Of a DNA stretch of 64,000 nt, positions 45,165 to 53,893 are shown one piece after another; position 1 is the stretch's first letter; each line of letters opens with the position of its first letter. Under the pieces are notes generated by a model, which was not told the DNA's origin, searched no databases, and saw only the letters and a list, made by a program, of their open reading frames with translations. Both the position numbers and the translations under genes were made by a program. Source of the stretch: Marinomonas polaris DSM 16579 (lineage in GTDB: Bacteria; Pseudomonadota; Gammaproteobacteria; Pseudomonadales; Marinomonadaceae); the NCBI RefSeq assembly GCF_900129155.1, contig NZ_FQVF01000005.1, forward strand, positions 186,001-250,000, read 5' to 3'.

Positions 45165-46193
45165 CTAGTCTAAACGTGTTAACCAAGTAAACATGGCTTC
45201 AATCGCTTGGTTTGACCAGTTATTAGTTGCCTGTTCTTGAGCCTTATTAAGGCTTTTAGCAATGCCTCTCGCGCTAACTGTCCAAGAAGCAAGACGTGAA
45301 CCTGTCGGGTCGATGAGTTCCAATGTGCCGTCTTCAAATACATAAAAACGTCCATCTTGGATTTCATGGTGTTGCGCTGTTCGACTGTTGAGCTTGAATA
45401 AAGATCCTGCTTTTGGTGTCAGGCCAAAATGCGATAGAGCACTTGCTAGGCTATCTGCTTGTTTGGTTGAGGAGACATCAAAGCCATAGCTACTCAGTGC
45501 TAGATTTAGCCGCTGTTCTACGTCTTGAATGTCTGCGTTGGCTTTACCAGCTACTGTACGTGCGGTTGAATACAGGCTGAGCTCATCTTCGTAGGACTTA
45601 CGCTGGGCAAAATACGGGATAAGCTGCATATAGGTTTGCCAGTCTTGCGGTGCCGGATATTTATCTTCTGTTTTAGTCAACGATGCTGCCAGCTTGCGGA
45701 TTATGTCATCCGTATCATTAATAGCGATTTTTAGCTTGGCGACAATTCGACTACGATCAATAGATTGCAGCGCATAGACGTAGTTTTTACCGGCAAAGCG
45801 TTGCTCATTGATGGCTTGTTCTAGTTCGATAGGTGAGGTTGTTACTTGCGTATAGGCTGTTTGTGTTTTTGAAACTTGCTCTCCACCTTGCCCAGATCGC
45901 ACTTGAGTGTCTTGTGTATTAATCTGACTTACTTGAGTACGAAGCTGCTGAGCAATTTGAACATTGCCGTTTTGTTCGGCTTGAGTAAACGCTAAGGCAA
46001 TGTTTTCTATGCGCGCTGCGCTACCGACACCATACAAGTGCGTGCTGTCCTGTGGCGGAGATGATACCCAATTAGGCATACTCTCCGTTGTTTGACCCGA
46101 TTGGGTATTAGAGCCCAAACACCCAGTTAAACTGAGTAATAGACCCGTCACCATCATCAAGCTGAATGGTATGGGCAAAACAGAGAGTTTCAT
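45165..46193 (-). CDS. LPP20-like lipoprotein, last gene of envelope operon
   Basis: 342 residues. A lipoprotein signal ends in LLSLTGCLG (lipidated Cys about 25). The early part NWVSSPPQDSTHLYGVGSAAR resembles the LPP20 domain (PF02169), also called the 'flagellar assembly T-like' fold. A long helical, Gln/Lys-rich middle and a C-terminal strand region (YVFEDGTLELIDPTGSRL) follow. The lipobox lacks Asp at +2, so sorting to the outer membrane is likely. It starts 2 bp after the LpoB-like gene, so they are coupled. Confidence 0.82.
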   Translation of the reverse strand: MKLSVLPIPFSLMMVTGLLLSLTGCLGSNTQSGQTTESMPNWVSSPPQDSTHLYGVGSAARIENIALAFTQAEQNGNVQIAQQLRTQVSQINTQDTQVRSGQGGEQVSKTQTAYTQVTTSPIELEQAINEQRFAGKNYVYALQSIDRSRIVAKLKIAINDTDDIIRKLAASLTKTEDKYPAPQDWQTYMQLIPYFAQRKSYEDELSLYSTARTVAGKANADIQDVEQRLNLALSSYGFDVSSTKQADSLASALSHFGLTPKAGSLFKLNSRTAQHHEIQDGRFYVFEDGTLELIDPTGSRLASWTVSARGIAKSLNKAQEQATNNWSNQAIEAMFTWLTRLD

Positions 46194-46195
46194 GG

Positions 46196-46822
46196 TTAGA
46201 AAAAGCCTTTGTCAGCCAATTTTTTGATTTTCTTCTGACCGTTCCAAACTTCGCGGTTGGTGGTCATATCAATCAATTTAAGGTCAACTTGGTAGAAGCT
46301 CACACGTTGGTCGCCATTGGAATCAACAATGGAGTTGATGGAGCCAGATAGAGCGAAACCAGCGCCTTGCTCTAGGCCAAATTTAGCAACGGTATCTGGT
46401 GCTGCATTAAGTTCTTGTTCTTCTCGTTCACTACGGACGTCATCCCGTTCAGCACCTGAGACAACAAAATCGACTTTGCCGGCACGTAATAAGCTGCGTT
46501 TGATGTCATTAATGAAGGTATCTACGGGAATATGTTCAGATGTCTTGTTGCGGATGCTCTGTACAATGACGGTTGGATTACCTTTCTTGTTGAAGTTGTA
46601 ATCACGGAACCATGGGAAGGTCAGCATATCGCTCATCATTTCTTCTGCCACTAGACGTGAGTCGGTGTCATTCCAACGGTCAGACAGCATAACGTCTTCG
46701 TTTGTGTCTATGCGCTTTACGCTGCCTGAACAAGCCGTTAATAACACGGCCATAAATAGAGTGAACATGCTCTTCCAAGATAGGGAAGCCCATTTAGACT
46801 GTGTTAGTTTATTAATGTGCAT
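46196..46822 (-). CDS. LpoB-like penicillin-binding protein activator lipoprotein
   Basis: 208 residues with an N-terminal helix and lipobox LLTACSG (Cys about 32). The folded part is LpoB-like: DTNEDVMLSDRWNDTDSRLVAEEM, TVIVQSIRNKTSEHIPVDTF, and GAGFALSGSINSIVDSNGDQ. LpoB anchors in the outer membrane and activates PBP1B. This homologue sits between two other lipoproteins in an operon that I recall from vibrios and alteromonads, and may be a paralogue with another partner. AAGGA lies 7 bp before ATG. Confidence 0.85.
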   Translation of the reverse strand: MHINKLTQSKWASLSWKSMFTLFMAVLLTACSGSVKRIDTNEDVMLSDRWNDTDSRLVAEEMMSDMLTFPWFRDYNFNKKGNPTVIVQSIRNKTSEHIPVDTFINDIKRSLLRAGKVDFVVSGAERDDVRSEREEQELNAAPDTVAKFGLEQGAGFALSGSINSIVDSNGDQRVSFYQVDLKLIDMTTNREVWNGQKKIKKLADKGFF

Positions 46823-46878
46823 ACTATTTTCCTTACGTCCGTTTTAGCTTGGTGCCAAGCTGTATTAGTGTAATCAAT

Positions 46879-48543
46879 TTAATAAGGGTTGCGTAGATTC
46901 CAAAGCTTAATTTTATTGGCTTCTAAGTTGACCTTGCCGAGAGAGAAAGTTTTGTTATTAACCGTGTAGTTAGGGGTGTATTCACCCGGTGCTAATGGTT
47001 CACGCGTTAGTCTGACTTGTGCTGGTAGTGTCAGCCAATTACGCGTATCTGCAGCCGATGAGGCAAATACTGCAACTTGTCCAATTAGGTTTAAGATCAA
47101 AGCTGCATTTTGATCCTGTACGTTTGATGACACTTGATACGCTAACCAGCTGCGTAATAATTCTCTTACTAAGCCTTCGTAAATATCTCGTTGCGCTTGC
47201 GCCAGTTGTTCCTGAAAGGCAATGTCAGCAAGGGATGTCATTCGTAGGCTGTTATTGATCGTGGCTGTTGAGCTATTCATTTGCAGTGTTGGCTGATGCT
47301 GATCTAATGTGAAGCGACCATAATACGGCACAGTAACGCGTATGGTTTGTTCGGTTAGTAGTTTATCTACCTTAGCTGAAGTGAGTTGTTGCCAAACGGG
47401 CCGCCCCAGAATTACACGTTTCGTAAAAATGCCTGAGAAAGTTCCCCATGCGCCACCCGCTTTATAATTGGCGATTAGGTTGAGAGGATTAATATCAGCA
47501 TAGACCATGGTAAACCAACGGAATGCATCGTTTGCTTCTATCGTTCCCCCACCATGAAGCGGTTCTAATACTAAAGAGTAAGCGCGAGGGTCGGCGTACA
47601 ATAATACCGTCATTTCCTTTTTATCAGGAATGAAGCCTTGGTGTTCCAAAACGACTAATTCCGCATCGCCTTTATGATATTGCTTGAGTTTTTCTTGCAT
47701 AGCTGGAGACAGTTTGGTTGTGATTCTTTGATCTATCTCGCTCTGGCTAAAACCGCCTTTTTGCATCATGCGAATTGTATCTAACCAAGCACGATCCGCC
47801 GTAGTACTAGACAAAGCATATTGTTTTGCATAGCCGTCTTCATACAAGTTAGCTGCTTTTTCATAGCTGATACGAGCATCGTCGATTTCGCCATTCATCT
47901 CGTATTGCAGCCCTTCCATGTAGCGTGCCCAAGCATCGTCTCTATAGATAAACTTGTTGGTATCTCGTCCACCCGTATAAAAATCGCCTAACCAACTCAG
48001 CGCCTTCATATAAAAGGCTTGGTTTTCTTTGGCATTAAGATCTTGGTAGCTGGGAGTTTGTGCTCGAATTTCATTGAGCTTAATATCAATGCGTCGCATT
48101 TCGACTAAAGCAGCATCGTTAAGTTCGCGTTTTTTAGCTGTATTGTCTTCTTTTTCCGCTAGGGCGATGTAGTTCATCGATTTAAGATAGCTGATGTAAA
48201 CCCGTTCAATACCGTTACCGCGGTAGTCGCTTTGCCTTGGATTGCTTAATAATGCCCAAGAGCGATTAGAAAAGTTCTCAGGCAAGAAGGTATCGCTTAA
48301 TCTTTCTGCTTGCTCCAGTAAGTCGTTGCTGCGTTCGAAGTCACCTTGATTCTGGGCAAGAGCACCGATTTCCATATAATAAAGCAGCTTGTCTTGGGAA
48401 CTGTCTAAAGCGCCTTCTAGTTTGCCTTCAGCCTCTTTCCATTCGCCTTCTTTTGCCAAGCCTAAGCCTGCATCAATATCTTGTTTGTAAGTCGCACATC
48501 CCGCTAAAAAGCAGATACTTACCCAAATAACAGCCCACTTCAC
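46879..48543 (-). CDS. COG3014-family lipoprotein
   Basis: 554 residues. GTG start with AAGGA about 8 bp upstream, then a lipobox CFLAGCATY (Cys about 15). The first 230 residues are helical, with TPR-like pairs (GEWKEAEGKLEGAL, GDFERSNDLLEQAE). The second half is a predicted beta-rich domain (VTVLLYADPRAYSLVLEP, QTIRVTVPYYGRFTL). The family is COG3014, whose function is not known; it is a fixed partner of LpoB-like and LPP20-like lipoproteins. Its start nearly overlaps a small upstream gene (TGATGTG), giving a four-gene envelope operon. Confidence 0.85.
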   Translation of the reverse strand: MKWAVIWVSICFLAGCATYKQDIDAGLGLAKEGEWKEAEGKLEGALDSSQDKLLYYMEIGALAQNQGDFERSNDLLEQAERLSDTFLPENFSNRSWALLSNPRQSDYRGNGIERVYISYLKSMNYIALAEKEDNTAKKRELNDAALVEMRRIDIKLNEIRAQTPSYQDLNAKENQAFYMKALSWLGDFYTGGRDTNKFIYRDDAWARYMEGLQYEMNGEIDDARISYEKAANLYEDGYAKQYALSSTTADRAWLDTIRMMQKGGFSQSEIDQRITTKLSPAMQEKLKQYHKGDAELVVLEHQGFIPDKKEMTVLLYADPRAYSLVLEPLHGGGTIEANDAFRWFTMVYADINPLNLIANYKAGGAWGTFSGIFTKRVILGRPVWQQLTSAKVDKLLTEQTIRVTVPYYGRFTLDQHQPTLQMNSSTATINNSLRMTSLADIAFQEQLAQAQRDIYEGLVRELLRSWLAYQVSSNVQDQNAALILNLIGQVAVFASSAADTRNWLTLPAQVRLTREPLAPGEYTPNYTVNNKTFSLGKVNLEANKIKLWNLRNPY

Positions 48544-48544
48544 A

Positions 48545-48667
48545 TCAGATTCCTTTTTCTAAAAACTGATTGGCAACAAGTATCGAGAGCAGGATGAAGC
48601 AGCCGAGATAAAGTATTAACCAGCGAGCTTTGAGGCAATTCGGACAAGGCTTCTTTTTCTTTTTCAT
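48545..48667 (-). CDS. Small CPNC membrane peptide, first gene of the lipoprotein operon
   Basis: 40 residues: a Lys-rich start, then PCPNCLKARW and a single transmembrane helix (LILYLGCFILLSILVANQF). GGAA lies 7 bp before the ATG at 48667 (an upstream in-frame ATG is at 48679). The stop lies 1 bp before the GTG of the COG3014 gene, so the two are coupled. A CPxC pair next to a membrane helix suggests a metal- or thiol-binding small protein at the inner membrane. The Lys-rich, Cys-containing end would stay in the cytoplasm. I do not recognise a named family. Confidence 0.65.
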   Translation of the reverse strand: MKKKKKPCPNCLKARWLILYLGCFILLSILVANQFLEKGI

Positions 48668-48743
48668 CACAGTTTCCATATATTCTTGCGATACTAAAAG
48701 TACTGGGGATACTAAAATGCGAACGATATCTATTATGCAATAA

Positions 48744-48770
48744 AAAAAGGAAGCGCGTAGCCTCCTTTTT
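48744..48770 (-). terminator. Terminator after secB
   Basis: AAAAAGGA and TCCTTTTT form the outer stem, with a GC/GC inner pair and small internal loops, and the element lies 35 bp past the secB stop. It separates secB from the lipoprotein operon. Confidence 0.75.
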
Positions 48771-48804
48771 CGTAACTTTTAGTCGTTTTTGTCACTCAAT
48801 ATTT

Positions 48805-49284
48805 TTACTGAGTTGTTTCCGCTTGTTGCTTTTGTAGGCTTTCGATATAAAGCGCATCAAAATTGATTGGAGCAAGCATGATAGCTGGGAAGCTGCCTTT
48901 TACTACAACTGCATCAATGTTTTCACGAGCGTATGGAAACAAGGTAGCAGGGCAGAAAGCACCCAAAGCGTGATGTAATTGCTGATCATCAAGACCAGAA
49001 ATAACAAACAGACCGCCTTGTTGAACTTGGACTAAATAGCCAGTGTTGCCATTGTTTTTAACCGTTACCGTAATTTCCAAAACAACTTCGTAGACATTTT
49101 CACCTACTTGACGGCTCTTAGTGTTTAGCTCTAAGCCAACTTCAGGTTTCCATTCTTCTTGGAATATCATTGGTGAACGAGGAGATTCAAAAGAAATATC
49201 TTTCAAAAACACACGTTGCATAGAAAGTTGTGGTGTCTGCGCTTCTTGTGTTTGTGCTTCTGGTGTTTCAGCTGTATCGGACAT
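48805..49284 (-). CDS. secB: Protein-export chaperone SecB
   Basis: 159 residues. SecB landmarks are QRVFLKDISFESPRSP, PEVGLELNTKSR, YEVVLEITVTVK and HALGAFCPATLFPYARE. The tetrameric chaperone binds unfolded precursors and hands them to SecA. A Glu/Gln/Thr-rich N-terminal extension of about 20 residues is a little longer than in E. coli. AAGGA lies 7 bp before ATG. It is last in a yibN-grxC-secB run, as in E. coli, but the next E. coli gene, gpsA, is absent. Confidence 0.96.
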   Translation of the reverse strand: MSDTAETPEAQTQEAQTPQLSMQRVFLKDISFESPRSPMIFQEEWKPEVGLELNTKSRQVGENVYEVVLEITVTVKNNGNTGYLVQVQQGGLFVISGLDDQQLHHALGAFCPATLFPYARENIDAVVVKGSFPAIMLAPINFDALYIESLQKQQAETTQ

Positions 49285-49369
49285 CTTGGTTCCTTTTTTT
49301 AATAATTTCTATATAAAGCGATGAATTCGTTGCTCATTTATACCGTGTGCTTTATTGGAATGCCTACTT

Positions 49370-49621
49370 CTATGCAAGTAAGGCATCCAATTTTTGTTCG
49401 CGTTCAAGGGCATAAAGATCGTCGCATCCACCAACGTGTTGTTCACCAATCCAAATTTGCGGAACGGTGTGGCGGCCACTTTTTTCCATCATTTCTTGTC
49501 GTAACTCTCGCTCTCCGTCCACGCGAATTTCGTTAAAGGCAACACCCTTTGCCGTTAACAATTGTTTTGCTCTAACGCAAAAAGGACAGTAATCGCTCGA
49601 ATAGATAGTGACGGTAGCCAT
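49370..49621 (-). CDS. grxC: Glutaredoxin 3
   Basis: 83 residues of the thioredoxin fold, with the redox-active CPFC (12-15), the cis-Pro in HTVPQIWI and the GGCDDLYAL glutathione-binding end. It reduces glutathione-mixed disulfides. It lies 11 bp after yibN in the usual yibN-grxC-secB order. Confidence 0.96.
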   Translation of the reverse strand: MATVTIYSSDYCPFCVRAKQLLTAKGVAFNEIRVDGERELRQEMMEKSGRHTVPQIWIGEQHVGGCDDLYALEREQKLDALLA

Positions 49622-49632
49622 AATTTTATCTC

Positions 49633-50052
49633 TTATCCTTTAACCAGTGGCAGGTTAGATGATTGCCATTCTGCAATGCCACCTTGAAGTTTGTAAACTT
49701 TGCCAAAGCCGGCCTTTTTAAGGTCCTTAGCGCTTGCACCAGACGTTACACCAGATTTGCAAACTATGATTATTGGGGCGTCTTTATGTTTCTCAAGGCG
49801 ATTCATGTTGTCTTTCATCTTAGTCGCAGGAATATTTAGCGCACCTGTGATGTGGCCAGTGCTGAATTCTTTCTCTGGACGGATATCGACAACGACTGCG
49901 TCTTCGCTGTTCATCAGGTTAGTTGCAGCAGAAGGTGTAAGCCCTTGCGCGCCGCCTTTGCTTTCAACGAAAAGTAGTGTGGCAAGAATCGCTAAAAAGA
50001 CAGCGACCATTTCCCAGTGGTTGATAGAAAACTCAATAAGTTGATTTATCAT
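49633..50052 (-). CDS. yibN: Membrane-anchored rhodanese-like protein (YibN)
   Basis: 139 residues: a transmembrane helix (about 13-30) and a cytoplasmic rhodanese domain with VVDIRPEKEFSTGHITGALNIP and the active-site loop VCKSGVTSG, whose cysteine can carry persulfide. It is likely a sulfur transferase or an inner-membrane partner of the Sec/Grx genes beside it. ATG 50052 is preferred to the start at 50091, as it begins the helix like E. coli YibN. Confidence 0.9.
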   Translation of the reverse strand: MINQLIEFSINHWEMVAVFLAILATLLFVESKGGAQGLTPSAATNLMNSEDAVVVDIRPEKEFSTGHITGALNIPATKMKDNMNRLEKHKDAPIIIVCKSGVTSGASAKDLKKAGFGKVYKLQGGIAEWQSSNLPLVKG

Positions 50053-50213
50053 AATCGTAAGGCCCATATTTAAACTGCGAGCATTATACACGGCCTGATG
50101 GATCGGTACAGACTCTCAGGCGACTACTTTTGCTCGTCACATCACACAAAGGTTTCTATCATAAAAACATGACAAGGATGTGATGCGCTGATCATTAAAT
50201 GGTATGGGAAAAT

Positions 50214-50238
50214 AAAAAACGAGCCACTGGGGCTCGTT
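50214..50238 (-). terminator. Terminator after hglS
   Basis: AACGAGCC pairs with GGCTCGTT around 5 nt; on the minus strand it runs into TTTTTT. It lies 24 bp past the hglS stop. Confidence 0.85.
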
Positions 50239-50262
50239 ATATCATACTAATTTACCGATTCG

Positions 50263-51066
50263 TTATTTAGCGCTGGTCGAATCAAAGATCTTGTCAGCGT
50301 TACCTTCGATGAAACTATCGAATAACACACCGTCTGGCATGGTGTGGCGACGAGCAAATTCATAAAAGCAGCTAGGGATGGTTTTTTGTTTGCCATCAGC
50401 AAAGCTGTAGTCGACTTTGTCAGCCATGGTGGAAGACTGTTCCAAGAAAGACTCTGGTGAGCCTTTGACCAAACCGCCAACTTGGTTTAACGCATAACCT
50501 TCTTTTTGAAGTAGTTCGTTTACTTTTTCAATTGTCGGGAATTTCTTCAAGTGATTGATACTTACAGTGAAGTGGTTGGCTTGCAAGCCCATAGTCGATA
50601 ACCAAGCCGCGTATTCACTGTGCACTGCTAAAGCAAGATATTCGACTTCCGTTGGTGTTTCCCATAATCTCCCAGCCCAAAAAATAGCTGGTGTTTGCAC
50701 GGCATCAGCTGGAATTTGTGCGATGAACTTGCCAATTATGTCTTGGCAGTTTGCTGGCAGCTCTTCCACTATAAGTTCAGATAAAAACACCTTTGGAGAA
50801 TCTGCATCCGTTTGGTGTTTGTAACAACGGGCTTTAAGGTGTTTGCTCTCGAAACGAAACGCGCCGTAGGCTTTGTAGCCAATGGCTTCTAATTGCGGTT
50901 CCAATTTTTCTAATGAAATTGGCGAATTGTTAAAGGTACGGAAAGCTACGTGATCATTAAGAACGTTTTCACCATGGCTTTTAAACAGTTCTTGGATGCG
51001 CTGAGCTTGTGGTGTTATGTCTGTATAGTGATCCCACAAAGACGCGAAAAAATCATTTGGTGTCAT
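50263..51066 (-). CDS. hglS: 2-Oxoadipate dioxygenase/decarboxylase, HglS/DUF1338 family
   Basis: 267 residues, the compact form of the family. The metal triad corresponds to His39 (NDHVAFRTF), His165 (ANHFTVSINHL) and Glu236 (FYEFARR), as known for Pseudomonas HglS. The enzyme turns 2-oxoadipate into D-2-hydroxyglutarate in D-lysine breakdown. Neighbours for the preceding steps (aminoadipate semialdehyde dehydrogenase and pipecolate oxidase) stand divergently, which strengthens the call. AGGAAACC lies before ATG. It is transcribed towards its own terminator. Confidence 0.88.
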   Translation of the reverse strand: MTPNDFFASLWDHYTDITPQAQRIQELFKSHGENVLNDHVAFRTFNNSPISLEKLEPQLEAIGYKAYGAFRFESKHLKARCYKHQTDADSPKVFLSELIVEELPANCQDIIGKFIAQIPADAVQTPAIFWAGRLWETPTEVEYLALAVHSEYAAWLSTMGLQANHFTVSINHLKKFPTIEKVNELLQKEGYALNQVGGLVKGSPESFLEQSSTMADKVDYSFADGKQKTIPSCFYEFARRHTMPDGVLFDSFIEGNADKIFDSTSAK

Positions 51067-51164
51067 AAGGTTTCCTGCAATAGTGTTAGGTCGATGTAAG
51101 GTACTTTAGTGCAGTGATCGGTCTTAAAGCAAAAGGTAAAAACGCACGTTGTGATGCGTAAAAG

Positions 51165-52034
51165 TTATGCGAGCCGTATTTCGGTCGGATTTTTGTTAAA
51201 GAATAGTTGCTGCTTAGCCGTCAGGATCGTATTAATCAGATGAGCTGGAAAACTGCGCTCTTTCTTGTGAGCCAAACCAACCACGCGTTTCAATTTCACA
51301 TCGTTTAAAGGGCGTAAACACAAGTCGCTGCGGCCTCGCGAAGAGTGTTCTGGAATGAGCGAAATCCCCAATCCAGCGGCAACCAAATCTAACGCGTACT
51401 CTTCCGTTTTCACTTGAGCGCGAACATCTGTAGTGAGTTCTTGTTTTTGCATCAAGTAGTTCCAAGATTCCAAAATGTCGCATGGTGTACGAGAAATGAA
51501 AGGTTGCTTGTCTATTTGTTTAATTGATAGCGAAGGGAAATCTGCCAGCCAGTGATCCAATGGCATAGCGATCACATAGTCGTCTTCCCAAAGTGGATAA
51601 AATACATCTTCTTCTGTGGTGTAACGATGGCAAGTAAAACGCAGATCGGCACTTTCTGATTCATCGACTAGCTTTAAGGTGAGCCCGTGAACTTCGTCTA
51701 GCATAGTTTTGATTACTTGGCTGATTAGCGAGCCAGATAAAAAAGGGGTCAAAGATATAGATAGAGCGAGCGGTGCCGGTGTGTCGGTAAATAAGCTGCG
51801 CATGGCGCTTAGGTCGCTGACCATTTTGCAGGCATGTGGATAAAGTTGCGAGCCGCTGTCGGTTGGTGACACGCCTTTTGAGTGGCGCACAAAGAGTTTT
51901 GTGCCTAGGTCATCTTCTAATTGCGCGACAGTCGTTGATATTGACGGTTGTGCCACGAAGCAGCGTTTAGCGGCTGCGCTTAGGCTGCGTTCTTCGTAAA
52001 CGGCAATAAAGTAACGTAATGATCGAATATCCAT
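51165..52034 (-). CDS. LysR-family regulator of the pipecolate/lysine cluster
   Basis: 289 residues. The N-terminal LysR helix-turn-helix (RYFIAVYEERSLSAAAKRC, QPSISTTVAQLEDDLGTKLFVR) is followed by an effector domain. It lies between hglS and the divergent amaB and has an inverted repeat (52094-52124) in its promoter region, as expected of an autoregulated LysR controlling both sides. The inducer is probably pipecolate, aminoadipate or 2-oxoadipate; this is inference. Confidence 0.9.
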   Translation of the reverse strand: MDIRSLRYFIAVYEERSLSAAAKRCFVAQPSISTTVAQLEDDLGTKLFVRHSKGVSPTDSGSQLYPHACKMVSDLSAMRSLFTDTPAPLALSISLTPFLSGSLISQVIKTMLDEVHGLTLKLVDESESADLRFTCHRYTTEEDVFYPLWEDDYVIAMPLDHWLADFPSLSIKQIDKQPFISRTPCDILESWNYLMQKQELTTDVRAQVKTEEYALDLVAAGLGISLIPEHSSRGRSDLCLRPLNDVKLKRVVGLAHKKERSFPAHLINTILTAKQQLFFNKNPTEIRLA

Positions 52035-52093
52035 CTGTATGCTCTTTTAAAAGGCGGCTCTTGTGAAAATTGTCTCTGGGCTCCTTTCTAATA

Positions 52094-52124
52094 TACCTAT
52101 AGGGTTGATATCTTGCTATAGGTA
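52094..52124. promoter_or_regulatory. Inverted repeat between LysR gene and amaB
   Basis: TACCTATAG (52094-52102) and CTATAGGTA (52116-52124) are perfect 9-bp arms separated by 13 bp, about 60-90 bp before the LysR start. This suits a LysR operator. Confidence 0.65.
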
Positions 52125-52230
52125 AAAACTAGACCACTAGCAGGAAAACGGTATTTCTCATTCTAGCCTGAGCTGGTTATGGTGGTGGAAGTTAAATTTA
52201 TACATACATAAATAAATCTTAGAGGTTCAT

Positions 52231-53775
52231 ATGTCACTTACTTGCTTAGAAACACTTGGTGTCAATACCCTAAAACAGGGTGATACTTTTTATAGCGTAT
52301 TAACAGGTAATACGGTTGCTTTGGGTGAAGGCAGTACTTTTTCCGCTCATAGCCCAATCGATGGTGCGACGTTGTCTACCTTTAACAACGCAACACCTGC
52401 ACAGCTAGACAAAGTAAATGCTGAACTAAAAGACGCATTTAAAGTATTACGTACTATTCCTGCGCCACGTCGCGGTGAATTGGTTCGTCGTATTGGTGAT
52501 GAAGCGCGCAAGTACAAAAATGAGTTGGCGCAAGTGATCTCTTTGGAAGCAGGAAAAATTCTTCCTGAAGCCTTGGGTGAAGTACAAGAATGGATTGACG
52601 TATGTGATTTCGCTGTCGGCCAATCTCGTATGCTACACGGTTTGTCTATCGTATCTGAGCGTCCTGGCCATCGTATGATGGAGCAATGGCATCCACTAGG
52701 TCCTGTTGCTGTCATCACAGCATTTAACTTTCCTATGGCGGTTTGGGCTTGGAATGCCATGCTGGGTCTTGTTTGTGGTGATCCAATTCTACTAAAACCT
52801 TCTGAAAAAGCGCCGTTGTGTGCCTTGGCTATGTACCAAATCGCGCAAAACGTCATTGCTGATATGCCTGATATCCCTAAAGCGGCTGTGTCTGTGATGA
52901 TTGGTGATCGAGATCTTGGTGAAGCGATTGCGGCAAGCGAGACTTTCCCACTTGTTTCTGCAACAGGTTCTACTGTAATGGGTCGTGCTGTGGCGAAAAC
53001 AGTAGCAGGTCGTTTAGGTCGTTCTTTGTTAGAGCTTGGCGGTAACAACGCGATGATCGTATCTGATACAGCAGATCTGGATCTTGCGCTTCGTGCGATT
53101 GTTTTCTCTGCGGCTGGTACGGCTGGTCAGCGTTGTACAACATTGCGTCGTTTGATTACTCATGAATCTATTGTTGATGGTTTGGTTGAGCGTTTGGCGA
53201 AATCTTACGGCTCGCTTCGCGTTGGTAGCCCAATCGTTGAAGGTAATTTGGTTGGTCCACTAATTGACGAAGGCAGCTTCAACCGTATGCAAGCGGCTCT
53301 AGACACCGCGAAAAAACAAGGCGGCGAAATTGTTTGCGGTGGCGAACGTGTCACTGAAGGCGTTCCTGCTGGTGGTTTCTATGTTCGTCCTGCGATTGTT
53401 CGTATTGCTCATGATGCGCCAATCGTTCATGAAGAAACCTTTGCGCCTATCATGTATGTTTTGACTTACAAAACATTTGAAGAAGCGATTGAAATTCAAA
53501 ACGAAGTGCCACAAGGTTTGTCTTCTGCCGTTTTCACTGAAAGCATGCGTGAAGCAGAATTGTTTATGTCTCCAGCAGGTTCTGACTGTGGCATTGCCAA
53601 CGTTAACATTGGTACGTCTGGTGCTGAGATTGGCGGCGCGTTTGGTGGCGAAAAAGAAACGGGCGGCGGTCGTGAGTCTGGTTCTGATGCGTGGAGAAAC
53701 TACATGCGTCGCACCACAAATACAGTGAACTACGGTGGTGATTTGCCGTTGGCTCAAGGTATTGTTTTTGAATAA
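52231..53775 (+). CDS. amaB: L-aminoadipate-semialdehyde dehydrogenase (ALDH7 family)
   Basis: 514 residues of the aldehyde dehydrogenase superfamily. The general base Glu268 is in LELGGNN and the nucleophile Cys302 in AGQRCTTLRR; FNFPMAVWAWN and the KETGGGRESGSDAW tail mark the ALDH7/antiquitin branch. In P. putida AmaB oxidises 2-aminoadipate 6-semialdehyde to 2-aminoadipate in L-pipecolate catabolism. It has AGAGG before ATG and is followed by amaA after 118 bp containing hairpins. Confidence 0.92.
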   Translation: MSLTCLETLGVNTLKQGDTFYSVLTGNTVALGEGSTFSAHSPIDGATLSTFNNATPAQLDKVNAELKDAFKVLRTIPAPRRGELVRRIGDEARKYKNELAQVISLEAGKILPEALGEVQEWIDVCDFAVGQSRMLHGLSIVSERPGHRMMEQWHPLGPVAVITAFNFPMAVWAWNAMLGLVCGDPILLKPSEKAPLCALAMYQIAQNVIADMPDIPKAAVSVMIGDRDLGEAIAASETFPLVSATGSTVMGRAVAKTVAGRLGRSLLELGGNNAMIVSDTADLDLALRAIVFSAAGTAGQRCTTLRRLITHESIVDGLVERLAKSYGSLRVGSPIVEGNLVGPLIDEGSFNRMQAALDTAKKQGGEIVCGGERVTEGVPAGGFYVRPAIVRIAHDAPIVHEETFAPIMYVLTYKTFEEAIEIQNEVPQGLSSAVFTESMREAELFMSPAGSDCGIANVNIGTSGAEIGGAFGGEKETGGGRESGSDAWRNYMRRTTNTVNYGGDLPLAQGIVFE

Positions 53776-53825
53776 TTTTGGCTTATAGCGTTCGCTTTAT
53801 ACAGCGAATGCGTTTAATTGAGAAT

Positions 53826-53852
53826 AAATAGGCGAGATTTTCTCGCCTATTT
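53826..53852. terminator. Hairpin between amaB and amaA
   Basis: AAATAGGCGAGA pairs with TCTCGCCTATTT, with a tiny loop. A second pair, GCGTTCGC/GCGAATGC, lies just upstream (53788-53811). A T-run follows only after ACG. It may attenuate amaA transcription or terminate amaB. Confidence 0.65.
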
Positions 53853-53893
53853 ACGTTTTTACGTTTTGACCAATGTCCCTATGAGGTCATCTT

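Noticed and set aside
48540..48740. 66-codon frame on the minus strand overlapping the CPNC peptide
   Set aside because: It uses another frame without a good ribosome site, and the product looks random. The CPNC frame with its helix and coupled stop is the better choice.
52347..53048. Long open frame of 233 codons on the minus strand
   Set aside because: It lies wholly antisense to amaB, has no ribosome site or family match, and arises from the codon bias of a strongly conserved enzyme.
53299..53757. 152-codon frame on the minus strand
   Set aside because: Antisense to the end of amaB, with low-complexity Arg/Thr/Asn composition typical of a shadow frame.
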